From Chiridota heheva (Eukaryota; Echinodermata; Holothuroidea; Apodida; Chiridotidae), in NCBI GenBank assembly GCA_020152595.1, contig JAIGNY010004413.1, positions 105,001 to 169,000 on the forward strand: a DNA stretch of 64,000 nucleotides. The letters run 5' to 3'. This document shows positions 46,768 through 58,400 of this stretch, piece after piece. Within the stretch, counting starts at the first letter, position 1. The number at the start of each line of letters is the position of its first letter. The notes beneath the pieces are model-generated. The model saw only the letters and a list, made by a program, of their open reading frames with translations. It searched no databases and was not told the origin of the DNA. The position numbers were made by a program, and so were the translations under genes.

Positions 46768-47091
46768 TTAAAATGTTAAATCAATATTTGGTTCCCTTGG
46801 CGTAAGCAGATAAGAGCAAATGACTCCCCCTGGATAGGATGCTAGTCCACCACAGATTAACTCCCCAGCAGTGCAGGCACTCATTTACAGCTGAGTGGCT
46901 TGGAGAAGGTAGAGCAAAATGTCTTGCTCAAGGACAATGCACAAGGACAATGCACAAGGACAATGCACAAGGACAATGCACAAGGACAATGCACAAGGAC
47001 AATGCACAAGGACAATGCAGCGATCGTGACGCAAGTCAAACCGAGTACCTTTTCACATACAAGCATGACTCCTTACCCACTGAGCCACCTA
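46768..47091 (-). mobile_element. tRNA-derived SINE with 12-bp target duplication and internal expansion
   Basis: The duplication TCCACAGTCAAG flanks it (46756-46767 and 47092-47103). On the minus strand the A box is TGGCTCAGTGG and a degenerate B box is GGTTTGACTTG (about 47041-47031). The body includes the CTTGCTCAAGGACAATGC word, which has been amplified into seven 13-bp units. Confidence 0.82.
46929..47019 (+). repeat. 13-bp tandem repeat, exactly 7 units, inside the SINE
   Basis: Seven perfect copies of CAAGGACAATGCA (91 bp). It gives a spurious QGQCTRTMHKDN frame. Confidence 0.95.
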
Positions 47092-47103
47092 TCCACAGTC
47101 AAG

Positions 47104-49821
47104 GAAGATAGAAACTGCTCCTGCAGTCAAAGGGTTTTCTTTGTGTTAAAAGGAGTAATGTTCGTTATCTGCATTTAAATGTTTTTAATTTTTTTCTTTG
47201 GATGTAACTAATAAAGACCTGGGTCAAGTGCCAATGTTCATGCTTAAGTTATGTGGCAGTTCCACCTGAAAAGCAGGAAAATTTCCAGTGGAAACTACGT
47301 CATGATGGACACTTTTTGCCATGTGATGAGTCGGTATAAAGTGGGCCCTTTTACTGGAATATCTGGCCCCTATGAGCTTACTGCCACACCCCTGCAACAA
47401 GTACCAAAAAAATTTCAAACATAAGGGAATAATCTTATCTGGAATTAAGGCTATTGATCTACATAGTGATACTTTGAAAAGAATGTGTTTCAGCAACATT
47501 GGTGTGGGTTGGTTAAGTGATCCCTGTGCCTTCCTACAATTAAACTAGCCTCTTAAAATATTCAGCTTGATATGGCATAAGATATAATATATTTTATTCA
47601 CTAGCTAGATTTTAAACCTTACCATACAATGAAAAAATTAGTGTGTTCTTTTTGAAACTTTGTTTTAGGATTTACCTGTTTTCAATCAATAGTTTTGGGG
47701 AGTTAATCAAATAAGGGTGAAAAGGTTTTTGGTTTCTCAGGTTTGTGAGGTCATGTCAATCATTCTACTGGATGATTAGTTAGTACTAGTGCTGGCTTTT
47801 GTTTCACATTATCAATTAGTGCTCTTGGCTTTTGTTTCACATTATCAATTAGTACTAGTGTTGGCTTTTGTTTCACGTTATTAATTAGTACTAGTATTGG
47901 CTTTTGCTTCACATTATCAAAGACAATTATCTTCATTAAGTTGCAGTATACTAAAAGTTTCTAAATGAAGATGAGTTTCATTTGCATGATCTTGTAAATA
48001 CAAGGTAATTGTGTCAATTTTCACTAAGTAATGCTCTTCTCAGCCTGAGTGTGGGGATGTTTTGAGAAACGTCCCCACACCTCCTAAAGAGCGGGTATGT
48101 ATGTCAACATTGTTGCTTTGTAATGCAGGTGACTCTAGAATATATAACTTAAATATCATTTGCAAAAGAGGTACATTAAGTACTTGTTTCATTCCATGAT
48201 ATTAATCTGTGCATATCACACTGCTCGGCAAATAATCCCCAACCACATACAGTCCAAAACATTACAATTTAGTATCACTGTATTCTGTTCCATGTATCAG
48301 CAAAAGTATATGTTAAATGATAGGAATTATTCCTAAAATAAAAAAATAGTATTTTTAACTCAATTGTGTTAGGAATATTGGAAGCCTTAAAATTTCTCAG
48401 TATGATTTTGGTGCTCAAGGAGATTAAAAAAGAACATAATCAAGATGCTACATACAGACATCAATGCATAATATGCCATATAGCTTTCATATCTGATATC
48501 AAATATTTCAAAGATATGAACGTGCCTTTTTATGTAGAACATTTGTCACTAGTGACAAGTTGTGTGTAAGATGAACGAAATGCTTTTTTAATTAAGTTAC
48601 ATTGATATAATGTATTGTACATATAATACTATGTAAGTGGCTGAAAATGGTGTATTAAATTTTGCTAAACAATTATCCTGTTTATGCGTCTTAATGTAAA
48701 GCAGCAGGCGGGTATTAAAGGACCTTATTTTGAACACACTCGTACAGGCTTATGAAACAACCTTGCAATGTCTCTAAAGAAGCAGAGGTTTTACAGCCAT
48801 CTTAAGTACTGTTTCTCATGTTATTCCATTGTTTTGCAGGACTTGTTAATACCTATATAGATGTACTATTGTTTATCAAGACTTCTTAGAACCTATATAG
48901 TTATACTACTCTGACAGAAAGCTACAGATCTAAAATTGGAATGAACACTTTTCATCATTAAATGATGATTTTGTGAAGATCATCATCAAAATGAATTAAT
49001 ATCAGCTTGTTGAATTTTGTTAATTCTCTGAAGTAGGCAGAGCTTACCCGGTACCTCAAAAAGAACTAGCAACTGGATCCAAGCAGGTACATCAAACTGC
49101 AGAAAGGCCCAGTCCCAGAGCTGTTTCAAATCAAATTTGGTACATTTACAAGTTTTTCCTTTGAAGTTGTGAGGGGAGGGGGAGGCTTAATAGATAAGAG
49201 TGTATGATTTGGAAGGAATTTCACAGCAGAGGGTGTTACAGTATGTGAACGTATAAAAAAAAACACAATGTTGAAGATATCCTCCCGGGCAATTTTCAAA
49301 TGAAGCTTTAAAAGTACAAAATAAACCAATCAATGGATAATTTCTATTTGATCAAATTTATTGTTTCAGGTTTTCTCTCTCTAAGAATGCTTCAAGAACT
49401 ATATTAAGGAACAAGTTCATAACTTGTGGAAATATCAAAATATATAAATAGCATTTTCATCTATTTACACAAATATACAACTGAGTCATATGGCACGATT
49501 TTCTCTTAATTATTTTGTTTTTATACATTATAAATTGAATAACAAAACTGAATCCATCTACTCTAATCTGAAAGTTTTTCATGAGGATAATTAAGACTCA
49601 CTGAAAATAAAATAAACTACTGTGAGATAATGGCATACAATAGCAACATTTTTGTTCACGTAAAATAATTTCAAATAAAAATAACGGAACATAAATATGT
49701 TAAAAGGGACTTTTACGTAAAACAAAGCAAACTCTCCAATGATATATATATAATAAAGGTGCATTCCTAATGTTTAAATTTGTTCTAATGATCTTTTTTA
49801 CTGTGCAATACAAGTTAACAT
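47104..49821. other. Intergenic, mostly unrecognised
   Basis: No gene found. It includes a 4-unit 36-bp repeat (47776-47922) and a two-copy ~55-bp duplication near 48838-48910 (ACCTATATAG...TACTA). Confidence 0.5.
47776..47922 (+). repeat. ~36-bp tandem repeat, 4 units
   Basis: Units contain GGCTTTTGTTTCACATTATC followed by AATTAGTACTAGTGTT. The second is shortened by loss of the TACTAG part, and the others have single substitutions. Confidence 0.8.
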
Positions 49822-50458
49822 GTCAATCACTACAGTAATCAGCAAGAGCTATCCCCTCAGTTGTGACCAGGTCAGTCACTACAGTGATCATCAAGAGCTA
49901 TCCCCTCATTTGTGACCAGGTCAGTCACTACAGTAATCAGCAAGAGCTATCCCCTCAGTTGTGACCAGGTCAGTCACTACAGTAATCATCAAGAGCTATC
50001 CCCTCAGTTGTGACCAGGTCAGTCACTACAGTAATCAGCAAGAGCTATCCCCTCAGTTGTGACCAGGTCAGTCACCACAGTAATCAGCAAGAGCTATCCC
50101 CTCAGTTGTGACCAGGTCAGTCGCTACAGTAATCATCCAGAGCTATCCCCTCAGTTGTGACCAGGTCAGTCACTACAGTAATCAGCAAGAGCTATCCCCT
50201 CAGTTGTGACCAGGTCAGTCACTACAGTAATCATCCAGAGCTATCCCCTCAGTTGTGACCAGGTCAGTCACTACAGTAATCAGCAAGAGCTATCCCCTCA
50301 GTTGTGACCAGGTCAGTCACTACAGTAATCAGCAAGAGCTATCCCCTCATTTGTGACCAGGTCAGTCACTACAGTAATCATCCAGAGCTTTCTCCTCAGT
50401 TGTGACCAGGTCAGTCACTACAGTAATCAGCAAGAGCTATCCCCTTAGTTGTGACCAG
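49822..50458 (+). repeat. 49-bp satellite, exactly 13 units (637 bp)
   Basis: Units contain GTCAGTCACTACAGTAATCA, then a variable trio (GCA, TCA, TCC), then AGAGCTATCCCCTCAGTTGT and GACCAG. The TCC and GCA variants alternate in the middle, suggesting a two-unit higher-order period. It lies between the 3' ends of the two convergent genes. Confidence 0.95.
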
Positions 50459-52027
50459 TAAAACTTTGTTCTTGTTGGTCAAGTTATGTAATGAAAGCTG
50501 GAGGCTAACGTCCAGAACTCTTTCAAAACTCGACAATTATTCATGTGTATAAACATTTATTTTGCTCTTCCAAATTTTTGTTTAGATTTATAGTAATCAA
50601 CTCTTAAAACAAATTTATTTACTTACTCGACTCAAACAGCGATGAATGAGGGTATCCAATATATTAAATGAACTAAGAAGCTTTCCACCACCATACGAAT
50701 AGGTGAGGAACAATGCAATCACTTGAATAAGATTTGGAATACACTTTGCGACAAATGTTTTGTCTAAATGTGTCTACTCCTAGATACAAATTTTTGAATG
50801 AAATAATTTAAGAAAAATAACACACCATTTTGTTAATAACATTGAAGATTTAAAGTAATAAATTTTATTTCTAAAAGGTAAAAGCTGAAGGTTTGAATAC
50901 CTCTATAAGGAGCCGCAAGTATGTGCTTATGAGGATCATTGGTTCCTCTTATTCATTACTCTTTTGCAATTTTGTTATCTAAACACTTTTCTTCAATCTC
51001 ATCTATTAAGAATTAAGTCAATGACATTAGCAGTGAATTGCAGTAGTTAAAAGAAAATATCCATGATTTTTTATGTCTATTATAAGAAATTTATTGATCT
51101 GTAATGAATTAAATCCCAAATCCTTTAAAAACATCTCTTAATCCTTGACATTTAATCCATTTGAAGTCAGCAGGAACTGAGCAAAGTACCTTGTAAGGGG
51201 GTAGGTTCCTTTGGCATATGCCTATAGACAGTAAAGAATGAATACTGATACTTAAATTACTTCATCCTAACGGCAGAACCTATGAGTCCAAATTTGTTTC
51301 ATCGTCCAAACAGAAGATCCTGTCACTGTCGTATTAATTCAGTCTTTAAAATCTCCTGTTATGTCTTTCAAAAAAGTGGGGAAGAGTGTATGATCAAAAG
51401 GGGGCTGAAAGTCGAGCTAACTGCATGGCAGGCAGTTGGATTATAGTTCTCAATTTCAGTGAATACAAAATCCCTATCCCTATTGGTTGGAAGCACCTAG
51501 AATGCTTCCAACCAATCTGTTTTTAACCATTATTTCTATATGACTTTAATTCATATCATACCACTTCATCAACCTTTCAAATTAAGTTTTCCATTCAATT
51601 GTAGTTTCTTATTTAAATGATTTTAGAATGAAAAAACTTCTTTTATCTAAATAAATTTCCAACTGTACAGAACATTCAATTCCACTCCAGCCTAAAAACA
51701 GGCTGTTAAATTCTCCACAAAAAGTAAGTTCCCAGATACCTACAATAAACGCTGTTACCAAACCCTTGACAATAAACCCATAATATCAAGCTTTATAACC
51801 AAACCTTCACTACAATGATATCTAATGGTTTAAAAAATAAAAGTTGATATATTACAGAGCACAAATGAACAATGTGTTTGGAATTACGAGCAAAAACACA
51901 CTAAGCAACTACAAGAAGTTTTTTGTGGCCCTCCCATCTCCCTTCCCACAACTGTTCTTTCTAAAACATACAGGGATCTATTAATTTTCTCCTCAATACA
52001 CGAGTAATAGAGTATAGCCTATGTGTA
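50459..52027. other. Probable TRIP11 3' UTR and downstream sequence
   Basis: No coding sequence. Minus-strand AATAAA candidates exist (for example complement of 51089-51094 and near 50865), but the poly(A) site cannot be chosen. Confidence 0.45.
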
Positions 52028-52438
52028 CTATTTTAAAACATCTCTTATACTACCTTTGGCAGAGGGGGGGCCACTCCCTTTGACAGAGGGGGGGCCACCT
52101 CCTTTGGCAGGAAGAGCAGTAACTGAAAGTGTGGTAAGGGCAGCAGCTCCCAAGATTGGTGAGGGCGTGACGACATGACCAGCTGACGTCACAGCAGGCT
52201 TAATATTGCTTACTGGTACAGGATTGAAGAAAAGCTGAGAGCTGCTATTGGTGGGTACACTTTTGTTTACCGGGGGACTGGCTGGGATGAATGGTGACTG
52301 GCTTGGCAGGGGGGCTGAAAATGGATTGAAGGCTGGTGACTTGGGTCTTTCTTTCGTCATCTCTTCAAGTGGAAGACGAATGCTTGGTTGAGGCGTTGAT
52401 TCCAGTTCCAAGAAATGAACAAATTGCTGGGTGAAAGA
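52028..52438 (-). CDS. TRIP11: TRIP11 terminal coding exon
   Basis: Acceptor TTTTCCTCCCAG before 52438; TAG at 52030-52028. SFTQQFVHFLELESTPQPSI is conserved, then a Pro/Ser/Ala-rich low-complexity tail with a duplicated KGGGPPSVKGSGPPSAKGS motif, then the conserved end IRDVLK. Confidence 0.93.
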   Translation of the reverse strand, partial: SFTQQFVHFLELESTPQPSIRLPLEEMTKERPKSPAFNPFSAPLPSQSPFIPASPPVNKSVPTNSSSQLFFNPVPVSNIKPAVTSAGHVVTPSPILGAAALTTLSVTALPAKGGGPPSVKGSGPPSAKGSIRDVLK

Positions 52439-55400
52439 CTGGGAGGAAAATAATGAAATTAAATTTTCTCCTTCAAACTATCATCTTATCCTGCACAAAG
52501 ACAGCATTCAAAAGAAACTGGGTTTCATAGTACTTGTAAATTTTAACTCGATCACTTAAAAGGCAATAAAATCATCACAAAATCATTTTTCGAAGAAGAA
52601 AAACAAATAACTTTAATCCACAAACTTGTAGGTTGTAAATTCAAAGCATTCCCTGAATAATGTTTTAGTTACAATTTTCAAGCTCTCTTCTCATTAATCG
52701 CACACACAAATGTTCAAGCATTTAATAAAGCTGAATCTGTAGGTACTGTAAATGTTATGAAAAGTTTCAGAGGTAACAACATATTTAAATACTGATTTTT
52801 TTTTCTTTCTAATTGAAACTTTTTAGGAAACATTTCATTGAGAAACATGGGTTGAAAAATTATCATATCAATATATGTAACATATTAGGTTTCAGTAAAC
52901 TTTCTGATTTTTCAGGACTACATATCCACCTTTGCAAAATGGTTATGAAAACCTAAAAAAATTCTCATTGTAAATAGACCCAGCCATATTGCTTTTTGTT
53001 TTGCAGAATCCATTTCAATGTTGGGAAAAGATTAGTTTCCTGATTGTCAGAAGAGAAATGACACCTGATGTATTTATTACCTGTTCTAAAGAGCTGTGCC
53101 CAGGAGTGGATGGTGGGGTTGATCTTGATCTTCTACCAAACCATCCTGACAGCCATCCTCCCTGCCCACCTATACCAACCTGCACAGAACAAAACACACA
53201 AATTGTTAGCCTACAAATAACTTATAACCATAATAGATTAAATAATCATTACAGAATTTGAACCAGCGAAATTTATAACAACACCAAAATAAAGAGTGTT
53301 TTCTTATGTGCGATGTTAATATTGACCTCTTGATGGTTTATGAGTATGATGAAATTGAACAATTTTTGAATATTATAACTTCACACTCTTTCAATCACTG
53401 TAAGCCCACTCTGGTATCATCAAGTAACTCTTCACTAATTGATCATATTTTTACCAATGTACATGTTCCATTTTCAAAAAGTGGTATCTTAAGTGATGTA
53501 TCTGATCATTACCCAATGTTTGTAGTGTGTGATTCTATCCACTCCCCAAGCCCATTAATTAATAAATTGAAGGGTAATACAAGCCATAATAATATTTCCC
53601 GCCTGATCAATGAATTTGCCTGATCGTTTAAATTGTAATATGCTTATGTTTGATCATTCTGCTGAATCTGCCAAAATTTCCTTCCTGGGGATATTCCTTG
53701 ATGTTTTTGATCTGCGAAACACACAAACTTAATTCTTCTCCATATCGTAAAAGTACTTATAATAATTATACAAATATCCTTACTGTCTGATACCATTAGA
53801 AAGGCAAAAAAAATGTTTTATGAAATCCAAATATCAAATCAATGAAAACAAAAGCACCAACCTAATAAAGGTTGTAATAAAAATGTTAATGAACTATTCT
53901 TGTCTGAAGATGGTCTTACCAATGATCAAAGTCATATTGCAAATAATTTTAACAAGAATTTCTCTTCAGTTGATAAATCATTGGCGGACAATCTACCATC
54001 AGTAAACATTGATCCTTTAAACTATCTTTAAACAGTTCAGTTAAAGATTCGTTTTTCATTTACCCTACTTTCACTGAAGATGTCCAACATTTCTCTAATT
54101 ATTGTCCCATCTCTATTTTACCCTCAATTTCTCAAATTATTGAACGTCTTGTTTATAACCGGCTATATAATTTTATCTCTAAATATGACATTTTATACAA
54201 TAATCAATTTGGTTTTCGTAGTAATCATGCAACTTATATGGCTGCCCCAACTCTCACTGATAAAATTGCCCAAGGTTTAGCCAATAAATCTACTACTGCT
54301 GCTTTATTTCTCGATCATTCTAAAGCTTTTGATACTATTGATCATTCTATTTGATTAAAGCTTTTGATACTTTTGATCATTGAATCTTATTTAATAAACT
54401 ATTCATTCACGGTATAAGAGGAACTGCTTATAACTGGCTTAAAAGTTTTCTCAGTAATCAACCTCATTTTATTTATCATAATGGTGTCAAGTCATCTAAT
54501 CTTATTTGTGTAATGGGTGTTCCGCAAGATTCTATTTTAGGACCCTTATTATTTCTTATATACATAAATAATATTTATATCTACTGTACGTCTAAGATGA
54601 ATCTCCTGTTATTTGCTGATGACACAACTGCATATTTGCGAGGTCCTCCTGTGGAGGCTGTCTTGCCAAATATTGCACATGAATTCTCCCATATTTCTAA
54701 TTGGTTAAATGCAAATAAGTTAACTTTAAATATTTCCAAAACTACTTTTTTATTATTTGATAACAAACTTTTGAGTCCAACAGATTATACATTAAATTTA
54801 GAAGGAATTCCCATTGTTGCATTATCTTATACCAAGTTTTTAAGTCCCTATATTGATTGTAAACTTGACACGAAGAAGCATATATCTTGTATGTGTAAGA
54901 GGGCAGCCACAACGAGTGGAATTCTTAACCATCTTAAACATTTTCTACCCAAAAGTGCCCTTTTGACTCTTTACAATTCCCTTATTCTTCCTCACTTAAA
55001 TTATAATCTTATTGTGTGGGGAAACACTCACACCACATCACTTATTTAAACTCCAAAAGCAAGCCCTTAGGAACATAGCCCTTAAGAACAGCCCTTAGGA
55101 ACATAGCCCTTAGGAACATAGCCATTAGGAACATAGCCCTTAGGAACATAGCCCTTAGGAACATAGCCCTTAGAAACATAGCCCTTAGGAACATAGCCCT
55201 TAGGAACATAGCCCTTAGGAACATATGCAAATTACCTTATCGGACTCATACTGCACCTCTTAACAAGGAATTAGACATTTTAAAGTTATTTGACCTTTTC
55301 TCCTACCAATTAGGGATATTCATATATTGGTTTTAGCATGGCCTCCTCCCTAAGCTTTTTTTTTTTTTAATTTCAATACTGCCTTCCATCCACATAATAC

Positions 55401-58400
55401 TCTATCTAAAAACCAAATGCATACTCCTCTACCACAAACACGTATTATGCAGTCTCAAATGTGAAGTACAGGTGTTAAATTCTGGAATTCTCCATTCATT
55501 ACCATTAGAAATTCGTTGTCGTTGTACACATTCAAAAAGAAACTTAAAACCTATCTGTTAAATAATACGCCCAATTAGAATTAGATTTGCATCATTTTTA
55601 TATATAATATTTGTTTCTTTATATGTAGTGTTTGTTTTTCTTTCCTTTTGGGGAGGGGTGCTTATGCACCATGGGAGGTGTATGTGGAATTGTTTGTCAG
55701 TTGTTGTAATAGGGTGTGTAGGGGGAGGGGGGGGGGGGGAGGTAGGGTTACATTTCTATTTACCATTATTATTCATTTTTAAGGGCCAGACTAGAAAAGA
55801 ATACTTATTTCTGGACCTTTATCTTCTTTCAGCTAGTTACCACATCACATGTTTATAGCTATTAAGCGTGTGTTCTATACTCATGTTTCTTACAAAATGT
55901 TGGAATATTCCATTGTCCAAACTTCTTACTATGATTTATGAATATTTTGTTGTAAACTGATCTGAAAATAAAAATAAATCAAATCAAATTCACAATTCAT
56001 TTTCCAATTTCTAATGGTCTACCATACTCCACTTTGGGGAAAAACACAAATTGCCTATAATGACAAGCATTAATATACTACTTGCAATCATTTACTATTT
56101 CCTGTTTCTTTTTTTATTATTTCCCGCAAGATTTCTCACTCGCCCGCCTTGTAGCTGCAATGGGACAGTTTGTTTGTTTGATGAGGGCTTAACGGCACCA
56201 CAACAATGAGGGTCAAATTGTGCCTAAGAGGTTAGATTATTCTAGAGGTGGGAAGGAAATACAAGGGGAGAATGAGAGAAATACAAGAACTAGAAGTCAG
56301 AAAGCTGGGATCGAGAGAGGTGCATAGGTGAAAAGAAAAAAAAAGTAGAGAGAGGGGGTGGGAGAGGAGGACTTTATATGATGAAGGAAGGAGATAATTT
56401 TATCTGAAGGGTTTTTCTGGAAGAACTCGGCAATTGAGTTGTGGGGAGCGAGGGAAGCTCTGGGAAGGTTGTACAGGGGGCAAGCTAGGAGAACATGATG
56501 GACTGTGAGGGTGCAATGGCAATTGTTGCAGAGGGGTTCGGGGGGAGCCAATAAGGAGGTGGGAGTGTGTGGGGTGGGTGTGACCTATTCTAAGACTGGT
56601 AATATGAACGTTGAGAGCTAAGATCTAACTGCTATCATACATGCCAATCTTGTACAAAGCTTCATTACAAAGACCTCCAACTTTAGATGGCTATAAAACC
56701 TACATTTTTGTTGTTGTTGCTTTTCTGATCATATTTACAACTCAATTAATAGCTGACATTGCTCTTCATATCTGTATGAAGTGATTTTGCCACAAACCCT
56801 AAAGATGGGGTCTAGCATGTGTCAAATGTCAGCACAAGTGGAACAAAAGATATAACCTTTATCTATCCTTACCCTCGCTAGATCTTCATCAGAGAAATTA
56901 AGAACACTTCCTATGAGGTGAATGACTTCATTCTTCTTTGCTTCTGGTGCATGGAAATAATTTATGAATAAATTCTTCACCAGGGGTCTGTAAACCAAGC
57001 AAAGACATATCAAAATCATCAATGAAAGTGCAATTGAATATCTGACTCAATGGTGCAATGTACTATATGAATTTTAAGCTGAAGAGTTTTAAACTTCACT
57101 TGTAATTGTAAATTCAGATGTACTTAATAAGGTTCTGTATTTCTATTTTCTCTCTTATCCTGAGCGCAAGTTTAAACCCAAAATTACAATTTGCCTGCAT
57201 GTTGTTTACTGCATGTCTTTGCATTCTAAAAAAAGGGGAAAATTCTTTTTGAAGACAAATGTGTGTATTGTGTATTTTTCTCCTTTATTAATGAACTTAA
57301 ATATTCAAATGAATACTTATTATATTAACAATAAGGAATTGTTAATGTATGTGTGTTTTCTTTTTGAGTGTGGATGGAGTTCAACATACAAGAATTCCCA
57401 CAAATACTCTCTCTCAAAAAAAGAAGCCTATTATCTACATCCAAGTTAGGATCTTAGACAAAAGTAATTGCCACATTCTTGTACCCAATCTCAATGTTGG
57501 ATTTGTGAAGGATCATTCTGGGACACTTTCATGGAAGTGGGACAGAAGAGAAAACCAGCGACAATATTTTCCCAAATTGTAGACAAAACATTTTCATTCC
57601 CCATTTACATATATAAAAAATGTGATAAAAAGTTATGCACATATACCCAATGATTACAATCACTAAAATATTAAACAGACAATTCTGATTTGAACAACTC
57701 ACTTATCCACTTTGGTCTCTGCTGCACTTGACACCTCCTCAAACCTTTTGCGATATTCATGCAGCTCACTGTCGCGTTTGCCAACTGAGAAAATAATGCA
57801 AATGGCAGAAAAAAACTTCTAGAACTTACAGCAGAAATGAAACAAATTTAAACAGGATTATCAAAACACTGATAGGAATTTGAAGTTGCACGGAATTCAA
57901 TGTGAAGCAAATTTGTACTGCTGAAAGCTGTTCAGAAAAGTTTTGACAAAAAAGAACCTGCTCAGAATAAACTTGTCTGATCACTCAAGTGTTGTAAATG
58001 TCTTCAAAAGTTTAGTTTATTTACTTACTCAAAATAGCATTATCCAAAACATCATATAGTTCATTCAGAATACCATTAAGTCCAAACCTCGCAATACATT
58101 TTGTGTCTTAAGCCCCGACAAAATTTAAAATCTGTCGAGGTCTATATTGCTCACATTAGAAACCACAATCCAGCACAAGCAATTACACCAGGGATCTCCA
58201 CACACTTTACCTCACTTTTCATGGCCATAATCTGACATTGATAGTAAACTATTTTCACTGCAGCTGCACTGACTTTCACTCTCAACACAAGGACAAAAGT
58301 ATTCCCCTGTGGTCAATGTGCCTAGCGTGAAGTATCAATTTACAAATAGGATGGTATTTAATAGTGAGGATTTGTTTGTTTATTGATGACTGATTTTAAG

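Noticed and set aside
53306..55049. Intact LINE endonuclease/RT genes
   Set aside because: The motifs are good, but several frameshifts and stops separate the endonuclease, RT and C-terminal parts.
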